This document shows positions 36,204-42,793 of a stretch of 62,028 nt of DNA, piece by piece. The translations under genes were made by a program, and so were the position numbers. Positions within the stretch are counted from its first letter, which is position 1; each line of letters opens with the position of its first letter. The stretch comes from Candidatus Dadabacteria bacterium (lineage in GTDB: Bacteria; Desulfobacterota_D; UBA1144; Nemesobacterales; Nemesobacteraceae), in NCBI GenBank assembly GCA_026705445.1, contig JAPPAR010000003.1:1-62028 (forward strand), in the 5' to 3' direction. The notes beneath the pieces are model-generated. The model made no database searches. It saw only the letters and a list, made by a program, of their open reading frames with translations, and had not been told where the DNA came from.

Positions 36204-37502
36204 TCAGGCTCCGCAGGAAAGCAACCTGTCAAGCACTATGGCGGCCGCGCTTCTCACCGAAAGATGGTTGAATTCACTATAGCCGCTTATGGGTTTCAGA
36301 ACGTAGTCAGCTGCTTTTATTGTCTCAAGCGTGAGTCCCCATCCCGTACCGAAAAGAATCAGAAAAGGCTCCGTGTTCTCGAATATTTTTTCCCGAAGCA
36401 CCCGGTAGCCAGTCATGTCGTCTGAAAAGCGGGCGTCAGTAACCACTATTTTCGGTTTTTCCCCTTCGATTTCCTCTATCTGCTCGACGGTCTCCTCAAT
36501 AGTATTCATTATGGTTATGATGCCGAAAGCCTTGCTTTTGGTCTCGTTAAAATTCCTCCCCTCTCCCTCGATCCAGTGATCGACGAGTCTGCCCGCAAGG
36601 CGGCGCTGCTCTTCGACAGGGTTTATCAGATAGAATTTTTTGACCCCGTACGTAGTGGCGTCCCTTGATATGTCGTGCGCGTCTATGCTCTTAAAGGCGG
36701 TTGAGACGACTTCGAGACGGTTATTATACGCCGGATAATGCACAAGGGCTATGTAAACCCTAAAATCCGGAGAATTGCCGACCTTGAGTTCCTTTAGGAA
36801 AGCGTCTTCTTCTTTGGAAAGTTGGGCGTCGTCAAGGGAAGCGGGGTTGTGGGTGAAAGTACTTTTTATGCTCTCCTGCCTCCTCCATTTCCTTATTTTT
36901 TCGTGGTCTCCTGAAAGAAGCAGCTCGGGAACTTTTTTTCCTCTGTATGTTCGTGGCTTCGTATACTGGGGATACTCAAGAAGCCCGTTTGTAAGAGACT
37001 CAGAGGAAAGAGACTCAGTGTTTCCGAGAACCCCCGGAAGGTATCTTGATACGGCATCCACTATCAGGGAACATGCGTATTCTCCCCCGGAATTTATGTA
37101 CTTCCCGGTTGATATCTTCATATCAACATATAGTTCGCTCACCCTGTCGTCCACCCCTTCGTAGCGGCCGCAGAGGATTATCAGCTGCTCAAACCCGCAA
37201 AGTTCTTGCGCCTTGCGATCATCAAACTCTTCTCCCTTGGGAGTAGTCAGAATTACGGCGGAGCGAAGCCCCTTTTTTCTTATACGGCCGATGGCATCCC
37301 CTATAGGTCCCGGGGTCATAAGCATTCCGCTTCCCCCTCCGTACGGAGTATCATCGGTTTTTCCATGCTTCTCCGCTGAATAAGTTCTCAGATCGTGGAC
37401 GTTTATCTCCACCGCCTTGTTTTCAACGGCCCTGCTTATTACTCCGAATGAAAAAACGGAATCAAAAAACCCGGGAAAAATTGTCACTATGTCAAACTTC
37501 AT
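36204..37502 (-). CDS. trmD: TrmD fused to a second SPOUT RNA methyltransferase domain
   Basis: A 432-residue protein, about 190 residues longer than a usual TrmD. Residues 1-240 are tRNA (guanine37-N1)-methyltransferase: DIVTIFPGFFDSVFSFGVISRA, PYGGGSGMLMTPGPI, LCGRYEGVDDRV, NSGGEYACSLIVDAVSRYLPGVLG and LLEYPQYTKPR (E176 at the position that is Asp in E. coli, as in many Gram-positive enzymes). Residues 245-432 (VYIALVHYPAYNN to SVRSAAAIVLDRLL) match the Methyltrn_RNA_4 SPOUT domain, often a separate gene beside trmD. Its RNA target is not known to me. Lies between rimM and rplS. Confidence 0.92.
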   Translation of the reverse strand: MKFDIVTIFPGFFDSVFSFGVISRAVENKAVEINVHDLRTYSAEKHGKTDDTPYGGGSGMLMTPGPIGDAIGRIRKKGLRSAVILTTPKGEEFDDRKAQELCGFEQLIILCGRYEGVDDRVSELYVDMKISTGKYINSGGEYACSLIVDAVSRYLPGVLGNTESLSSESLTNGLLEYPQYTKPRTYRGKKVPELLLSGDHEKIRKWRRQESIKSTFTHNPASLDDAQLSKEEDAFLKELKVGNSPDFRVYIALVHYPAYNNRLEVVSTAFKSIDAHDISRDATTYGVKKFYLINPVEEQRRLAGRLVDHWIEGEGRNFNETKSKAFGIITIMNTIEETVEQIEEIEGEKPKIVVTDARFSDDMTGYRVLREKIFENTEPFLILFGTGWGLTLETIKAADYVLKPISGYSEFNHLSVRSAAAIVLDRLLSCGA

Positions 37503-37518
37503 CGCAGTATCACGGGAA

Positions 37519-38052
37519 TTACTCGAGGAGCCCCTCTACTGGTTCCACGGTGATCATCGAACCGTCAAGATCCACCGTGGTTACGAACTTCTTGACAAAC
37601 GGAACTAGGAATTCCCGCCCCCGTTCCAGACTCTTTATCACGAGAATGTCGTGTCCACCCGAATCGATAAGATCCTTCACCTCCCCAATATTATCTCCGT
37701 GGGAGGTGCGGACCCGAAGCCCGATGAGGTCAGTCCAGTAATATTCATCTTCTCCCGGGGGATGCAAATCGTTTTTTTCGACCAGAACATGGAGATTCTT
37801 AAGTGCGTCGGCAGCCTCGGGGGTATCGATGTCCTTTAGCTTAACAATTGCGACGTTTTTCTGGATTTTTATCTGGGACAGACTGAATCTTCGGGGTTCT
37901 TTGCGGTTGGGAATTTCTACATAGATTTTTCCTAACCCGGAGAGGGTTTCGGGATGCCCGCTGAAGGCGAACACCTTCACTTCACCGTAAAGACCATGTC
38001 TTTTGGTTATCTTCCCGTAGAGAACAAGGTTTTGTTTCGCGCTTTCCGGCAA
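37519..38052 (-). CDS. rimM: Ribosome maturation factor RimM
   Basis: A 177-residue 30S maturation factor. N-terminal domain with YGKITKRHGLYGEVKVFAFSGHPETL, C-terminal PRC-barrel with YYWTDLIGLRVRTSHGDNIGEVKDLIDSGGHDILVI and the ending FVKKFVTTVDLDGSMITV. Length and motifs are normal. It starts two bases after khpA and precedes trmD. Confidence 0.95.
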   Translation of the reverse strand: MPESAKQNLVLYGKITKRHGLYGEVKVFAFSGHPETLSGLGKIYVEIPNRKEPRRFSLSQIKIQKNVAIVKLKDIDTPEAADALKNLHVLVEKNDLHPPGEDEYYWTDLIGLRVRTSHGDNIGEVKDLIDSGGHDILVIKSLERGREFLVPFVKKFVTTVDLDGSMITVEPVEGLLE

Positions 38053-38054
38053 TG

Positions 38055-38294
38055 CTATTCAAGGATCTCCAAGACAGCGCGCTTTTTCATTTTTGCGGCC
38101 GCGGCGCTCAATATGCTGCGAATCGCCTTTGCGGTTCTCCCCTGTTTTCCAATTACCTTCCCCAAGTCTTCGGAGGCTACTCTAAGCTCAATAACCGTAG
38201 TTTTTTCGCCCGCCACCTCTGTCACCTGGACCTCCTCGGGGTTGTCGACAATGGATTTAGCCATGAATTCGACAAACTCTTTGAGCTGACTCAT
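38055..38294 (-). CDS. khpA: KH-domain RNA-binding protein KhpA
   Basis: A 79-residue KH-domain protein with the [18 protein letters not shown] motif (a GxxG loop as GKQG) and the start [19 protein letters not shown]. KhpA pairs with KhpB in other bacteria to bind RNA and affects cell size. I use the ATG at 38294, nine bases after GGAGGG; an ATG at 38303 directly abuts that site. Between rpsP and rimM as usual. Confidence 0.93.
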   Translation of the reverse strand: MSQLKEFVEFMAKSIVDNPEEVQVTEVAGEKTTVIELRVASEDLGKVIGKQGRTAKAIRSILSAAAAKMKKRAVLEILE

Positions 38295-38356
38295 AAGGAG
38301 CATCCCTCCTGAAACTAGAATCTTTGTGTATGAACTTTCGTGTGGAAGAAAATGTG

Positions 38357-38590
38357 CTACGTAACCTGCGATATGAGCTTGCTTACCCTGTTGGTCGCCT
38401 TGGCACCGTTATCCATCCACGCTTTCACTCTTTCCATGTCTACCTTGAGTTCGTGAGGTTTTTTCCGCGGATCGTAATGTCCCAGTATTTCAAGAAACTT
38501 TCCGTCGCGCGGGGAACGGACATCCGCAGCGACTATCCTGTAAAACGGCCTCTTCTTAGATCCTATTCTGCTCAACCTTATCTTGACCAA
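38357..38590 (-). CDS. rpsP: 30S ribosomal protein S16
   Basis: A 77-residue S16 with [40 protein letters not shown], the family's main block. AGGAGGTAA lies upstream of the start. It is slightly shorter at the C-terminus than E. coli S16, within the family range. Follows ffh in the ffh-rpsP-khpA-rimM-trmD order. Confidence 0.97.
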   Translation of the reverse strand: MVKIRLSRIGSKKRPFYRIVAADVRSPRDGKFLEILGHYDPRKKPHELKVDMERVKAWMDNGAKATNRVSKLISQVT

Positions 38591-38633
38591 ACTGCTGTTA
38601 CCTCCTGAAGTCGGGGTTAAAGATATGCTCCCG

Positions 38634-39968
38634 TCATCTGAATTTCGTCATTCTTTTTGCTAGTTTACCCATTTTCCCCATGTTTTTCATCATGTTTCGC
38701 ATCTGTATGTAGTTTTTTACCATGCGGTTCACATCAGGCACTGTAGTTCCGCTTCCCTTGGCGATTCTTTTTCTGCGACTGCCGTTTAGGATAGCATGAT
38801 TCCTTCTTTCAGACACCGTCATGGAATTGATTATCGCAAGGCTCTTTTTTATCTCTTCCTCCGCCTTCGCCATCGCTTCGGGGTTATCGGTAACCTTTTT
38901 CATCCCCGGGACCATGTGGGCTATGCTTTCTATTGAACCGAGTTTGCTCATGGCCAGTATCGATTCCCTGTAATCTTCGAGGGAGAACTGCTTTTTCGAT
39001 ATTCTCTCCGCGAGTTTTTTCGTTCTTTCCTCTTCAAAAGCGTCTTCCGCCTTTTCTATGAGGCTCAGAACGTCTCCCATTCCCAAGATTCTCGAGGCTA
39101 TTCTCTCGGGGTGAAAAACCTCAAGTGCGTCGGCCTTCTCTCCCGTTCCGAAAAACTTTATAGGCTTGCCGGTGGTGGCCTTTATCGAAAGGGCCGCCCC
39201 TCCCCTCGCGTCCGCATCCATCTTCGTGAGAATTACGCCGTCGAGATCAACGGCGTCATCAAAACTCTGCGAAACGTTCACGGCATCCTGTCCCGTCATC
39301 GAGTCGGCAACAAGGAGGATTTCATGGGGATTTACCTTCTTCTTTATGCTTCCCAGTTCATCCATTAGCTCGCGGTCAAGATGAAGGCGTCCGGCCGTGT
39401 CTATGATCACCGCGTCCGCCCCATGTTTCGCCGAGGCAGAGACCGCATCCGCGCACACGTCCACGGGGTCAGAACCGGCCACGGTATCGTAGACGCTTAC
39501 GTCTATTTTTTCTCCGAGCACCTTGAGCTGCTCTATCGCGGCAGGACGGTAGATATCGGCGGGAACCAGAAGCGGGGTCTTGCCATAGCGTTCCTTGAGA
39601 AACTTGGCAAGCTTCGACGCCGTGGTGGTTTTTCCCGAACCCTGAAGCCCAACCAGCATTATTATCACGGGCGGCGCGACGCTCAGATTCAGAGGTTCGT
39701 TTTCCAGCCCCAGAATGCCGGTAAGTTCTTCTTTGACTATCTTTACGAACTGCTGTCCCGGGTTGAGACTCTTTTCGACTTCCCGGCCCAGTGCTCTTTC
39801 CTTGACAAGCTCGGTGAACTGGCGGACCACCCTGAAATTGACATCCGCTTCAAGAAGGCTGAGACGCACTTCGCGAAGTGCGTCCTCTATGTTCTTTTCG
39901 CTGAGTTTTCCGTAGCCCCCTATTCTCTTGAGGGTGGTGCCGAGTTTTTTCGAGATTCCTTCAAACAT
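38634..39968 (-). CDS. ffh: Signal recognition particle protein Ffh
   Basis: A 444-residue SRP GTPase. N domain MFEGISKKLGTTLKRI, G domain with GLQGSGKTTTASKLA, DIYRPAAIEQL, DTAGRLHLD and TKMDADARGG, and a Met-rich M domain with the RNA-binding SRRKRIAKGSGTTVPDVNRM and a tail of MRNMMKNMGKMGKLAKRM. It binds signal sequences and docks at FtsY. The ATG at 39968 fits the family start; a GTG at 40007 would add 13 unusual residues. Confidence 0.96.
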   Translation of the reverse strand: MFEGISKKLGTTLKRIGGYGKLSEKNIEDALREVRLSLLEADVNFRVVRQFTELVKERALGREVEKSLNPGQQFVKIVKEELTGILGLENEPLNLSVAPPVIIMLVGLQGSGKTTTASKLAKFLKERYGKTPLLVPADIYRPAAIEQLKVLGEKIDVSVYDTVAGSDPVDVCADAVSASAKHGADAVIIDTAGRLHLDRELMDELGSIKKKVNPHEILLVADSMTGQDAVNVSQSFDDAVDLDGVILTKMDADARGGAALSIKATTGKPIKFFGTGEKADALEVFHPERIASRILGMGDVLSLIEKAEDAFEEERTKKLAERISKKQFSLEDYRESILAMSKLGSIESIAHMVPGMKKVTDNPEAMAKAEEEIKKSLAIINSMTVSERRNHAILNGSRRKRIAKGSGTTVPDVNRMVKNYIQMRNMMKNMGKMGKLAKRMTKFR

Positions 39969-40017
39969 CGCTTCGCTGAGCTCTGGTTCCAAGATCCTGA
40001 GGGTCACGACTGCAATT

Positions 40018-40045
40018 TATATAATACCGGAATTAAGAAATACAA
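40018..40045 (-). promoter_or_regulatory. Candidate ffh promoter
   Basis: On the minus strand, TTGTAT (plus 40040-40045), 16 bases, then TATATA (plus 40018-40023), with TATAAA overlapping two bases further. Predicted start about 43 bases before the ffh ATG at 39968. Confidence 0.4.
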
Positions 40046-40108
40046 TCTTTCCGCAATTAAGGCAATAAGGGATTCGAGAGCCTGCACTGACACAGTGGCA
40101 AAGTTCAC

Positions 40109-40137
40109 TTGACTTGACTAGGGGGGGGGTAGATTAT
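40109..40137 (+). promoter_or_regulatory. Promoter with a nine-G tract in the spacer
   Basis: TTGACT at 40109-40114 (5 of 6) and GATTAT at 40132-40137 (4 of 6) are exactly 17 bases apart. The spacer contains GGGGGGGGG at 40121-40129. A second TTGACT overlaps at 40114-40119. The lipoprotein ATG is 37 bases after the -10 box, with GGAGGT at a good distance. Slippage in the run would change the spacer length, as known for porA of Neisseria meningitidis. Confidence 0.6.
40121..40129 (+). repeat. Homopolymeric G9 tract
   Basis: Nine consecutive G residues, prone to slipped-strand mispairing. It lies between the predicted -35 and -10 boxes of the lipoprotein gene and also upstream of ffh on the other strand, though outside the ffh promoter. 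Confidence 0.95.
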
Positions 40138-40173
40138 CGTATTAGCAAAATTGACTCATGGAGGTGATGAAAT

Positions 40174-41766
40174 ATGAGCGGCAGGCTTCTGCGTGTTTAC
40201 ATCCTTGCCCTTGCTCTGGGGCTTTTTCCTTTGTATGGCTGCGGAGGGGGAGGAGGGGGAAGAGGAGGTTCATCTCGACCATCCGCAGGGGATGTACTGG
40301 ACAGCGTCGTATCAGAAGCTGATAAGAACAACGCCGGGGATGAAATTTCCGAAGCTGCAGAGAATGAACCGAGCGTGGGTAGCGTTACCCAATCCTCAAA
40401 TGCCAATAACGGCATCACGACAGACAGGGTTTCAGTTGAGGCTTCATACAGTGGAGGACAAGTTCGATACATTGTTCGGAACAGTAGCGCCGGATGGTCC
40501 GTTGACAGCACCACAGATACAGTGTTGAACCGGCTTGGAGGAAACAACTGGGACGGGATTGAACTGATAAAAAGACTGCCGGGAGGATATCTTTACGTCG
40601 ATGTCTATTCGGAGGAAAGAACAAGGGAGAGAAAAGATTACATAGCCGGCGGAGTCTGGATATATGTGCCGGACAGCACCACCGGAACTGACGATTTAGA
40701 ATTGGGTGTCTTCGGAGATGGCAGCGATCCCTTCACACAGGGAAATCTCTCCGGCCTGGACGTGAGCAACCCTGTGACCTATGAAGGGGACGCCACCGCT
40801 ATGTATTCTGAAGAAGGCAGTATTTATTTTGCTGAAGGGAAAGTGACTTTGACTGTTGATTTTGATCGCGGAACCGTGAAGGGGAAGATTCATTCCTTTC
40901 TTGATGAAGAAGGCTATCCCATTGAAGGAACAGTAACACTGGAAGAGGCAGATATCGGGAATTCAGACAGCGGTTTCTTCCGAGGTGATACGGATTTGGC
41001 ACATTCAAGTCCAAGTATAGTGGGAGCGGAAGGCAAATGGGGTGGACAGTTTTTCGGAAACGGGAACAGAATTCCAAGAGCAGTGGGAGGAACCTTTGGC
41101 GTTACAACGGCTGGCGGAGAAGTTGCCGGCTTGGGCGTATGGGGCGCACTGAGTCCCCGCATGCCGCAAGGGTCTGAACCTGCTACCACATCCAAATGTG
41201 GTACAGGTAACGCGGACGGTCAAAGCTGTACGGTTAGAGTTGCCGGCCAGACGGTAACACTAAATCCCGATGGTTCATGTGAGCAGGGCAGTATTAGAAG
41301 TGGAAGCGGGGCTATCAGCATTAACGGCGTGAATATCTGCGAGCAAGCGGCCGAAAGCGCTGGAATTAATTGGACGCCCGGAAGGGGTTTTGGAGATGGC
41401 GGAACTGGCCCTCCACCCGACACTTCCGGGAGAGTGCCTTCTCACCCGAGCATATTGAGTCACCGAATTTCACCACAAGAACTAGAACCTGGAGGATCAG
41501 GTGAGGTAATTGTCACTTATAGCAGGGTTCCAGAGGCGACTGATTATAAAGTGCATATCAATGTTGGTATTGCCGATTTTCCACTTACTTACAGGAGAGA
41601 TGGACCAGGTTGCGACGTTTTCCCCACCGCGGATCATGTTGTAGAAACCACGAGCACAACCCATATACAGAGATTTGAGGTTCCTGACGCTCCTGGGTTT
41701 AGAGTGTACTATAGGGTAGCTGTGCAGGCCTGCAACGCGACTGGCTGCTCCTGTCCTCCTCAGTGA
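40174..41766 (+). CDS. TbpB-like surface lipoprotein
   Basis: A 530-residue predicted lipoprotein: signal peptide with lipobox LYGC (acylated Cys C23), then a Gly-rich linker. About residues 180-325 form a beta-barrel-like region resembling the transferrin-binding protein-like family: the YSEEGSIYFAEGKVTLTVDFDRGTVKG block, the SGFFRGDTD strand and GKWGGQFFGNGNRIPRAVGGTFG...GLGVWGA. A Cys-containing segment (C341, C350, C367, C388 or close by) follows, then a Pro-rich linker and an Fn3-like end (from about 420) with four more Cys. Ligand unknown; the family includes metal- and host-protein-binding members. Alone behind a slippery promoter, divergent from ffh. Confidence 0.75.
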   Translation: MSGRLLRVYILALALGLFPLYGCGGGGGGRGGSSRPSAGDVLDSVVSEADKNNAGDEISEAAENEPSVGSVTQSSNANNGITTDRVSVEASYSGGQVRYIVRNSSAGWSVDSTTDTVLNRLGGNNWDGIELIKRLPGGYLYVDVYSEERTRERKDYIAGGVWIYVPDSTTGTDDLELGVFGDGSDPFTQGNLSGLDVSNPVTYEGDATAMYSEEGSIYFAEGKVTLTVDFDRGTVKGKIHSFLDEEGYPIEGTVTLEEADIGNSDSGFFRGDTDLAHSSPSIVGAEGKWGGQFFGNGNRIPRAVGGTFGVTTAGGEVAGLGVWGALSPRMPQGSEPATTSKCGTGNADGQSCTVRVAGQTVTLNPDGSCEQGSIRSGSGAISINGVNICEQAAESAGINWTPGRGFGDGGTGPPPDTSGRVPSHPSILSHRISPQELEPGGSGEVIVTYSRVPEATDYKVHINVGIADFPLTYRRDGPGCDVFPTADHVVETTSTTHIQRFEVPDAPGFRVYYRVAVQACNATGCSCPPQ

Positions 41767-42110
41767 TAAGCTTTACGGCGTATTCCCTTCTCCACTGTTA
41801 TGCGGTGGGGGGAGGATGCACGGCGGCAGCACCGACACATGATAAACTCACTCCCACGCTGGAAATATCCGCATGGAAGAAGGCGTCTGGTTCTGATTCG
41901 AGATGAGAGAATTCCGAACTCGCGGTTGTTAGGTATGGATAACTTGCTCCGTCCATTGCGCAATAGCCGACGGCCGCAGGCAGAAGGGTGCGGGCACGGT
42001 GTTCAGGCCGTCTCATTTTCAGAGCAGTAGAAGCCATCATAAAAAGTTCAGTGGACAAAGCTGTCCCAGTCATTATACTTAGCCGCACTGATGGTTTGTC
42101 GGAGGTGCCG
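41767..42110. other. Intergenic region after the lipoprotein gene
   Basis: 344 bases without a recognisable gene. Weak open frames run on both strands but none resembles a protein I know, and no stem followed by a T-run is seen after the lipoprotein stop. The last 60 bases hold the promoter of the next gene. Confidence 0.5.
42052..42079 (+). promoter_or_regulatory. Promoter of the small methyltransferase gene
   Basis: TGGACA at 42052-42057 and TATACT at 42074-42079 with a 16-base spacer. It gives a start near 42086, 25 bases before the TTG at 42111, and so supports that start over the longer open frame. Confidence 0.5.
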
Positions 42111-42692
42111 TTGAAACTCGGAGCATACGGTTACATAAAACAGTTTCTCAGAGATCCAAAGCGCACCGGCTCCATAGGGCCTTCAAACGAGGAGCTGTCG
42201 GAGCTTGTCACCGAGACCGCCCGGCTCAACGAAATGGGAACCGTGGTGGAACTTGGCTCTGGAACCGGGGTTTTCACCGAGAAGATTCTTGAGAAGAAAA
42301 GTCCGGAAGCACTGTTTTTCGCAATAGAGATCAATCCCGAGTTCTGCGAGGCGACCAAATCACGATGTCCTTCCGCGACAGTCTACAGGGATTCTGCGGA
42401 GAACATGAAAAAATATCTCGAGCAGCACGGAAAAGATTCCTGCGACTGCATTATCTCAAGTCTCCCTTGGGCCGTATTTGACCACGGAACCCAAGACAGA
42501 CTGCTTAATGTCATCTGGGATGTACTCAAGCCTGGAGGCAGGATGATCACATTCAGCTATTCAATCAGCATGATGGTTCCAAATGCCAGAAGATTCCGCT
42601 CAACGCTCCGAAACAAGTTCACAAGCGTCGTTAAGTCGAAGACCGTCTGGTCCAATTTCCCTCCAGCGTTTGTTTACAGCGCGGAAAAATAA
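42111..42692 (+). CDS. SAM-dependent methyltransferase, phospholipid/rRNA-adenine type
   Basis: A 193-residue class I methyltransferase: FLRDPKRTGSIGPSNEELSELV at the start, SAM-binding VVELGSGTGVFTEKIL, EINPEFCEATKSRCP, and SSLPWAVFD in the position of the NPPY-type motif. This layout resembles small PmtA-like phosphatidylethanolamine N-methyltransferases and KsgA-like enzymes; the substrate cannot be told. The start is a TTG at 42111 five bases after GGAGG, where similarity to such proteins begins; the frame is open for a further 41 codons upstream. Confidence 0.7.
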   Translation: MKLGAYGYIKQFLRDPKRTGSIGPSNEELSELVTETARLNEMGTVVELGSGTGVFTEKILEKKSPEALFFAIEINPEFCEATKSRCPSATVYRDSAENMKKYLEQHGKDSCDCIISSLPWAVFDHGTQDRLLNVIWDVLKPGGRMITFSYSISMMVPNARRFRSTLRNKFTSVVKSKTVWSNFPPAFVYSAEK

Positions 42693-42793
42693 CGTTGTCT
42701 CCGACGCCGCCCAAAACCACACCAGCAAGCTGATTCTCCCACCGCAAGGACGGTTGGGTATACTTAATGAATAACGCGTAAGCGGTTTCTTTC

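Noticed and set aside
40121-40129. G9 run as an assembly artefact
   Set aside because: Cannot be excluded without reads, but its exact place in a promoter spacer makes a biological role worth testing, so it is kept as a finding.
41798-42088. 96-codon minus-strand open frame after the lipoprotein gene
   Set aside because: No recognisable family, no good ribosome site, and it overlaps the methyltransferase promoter.
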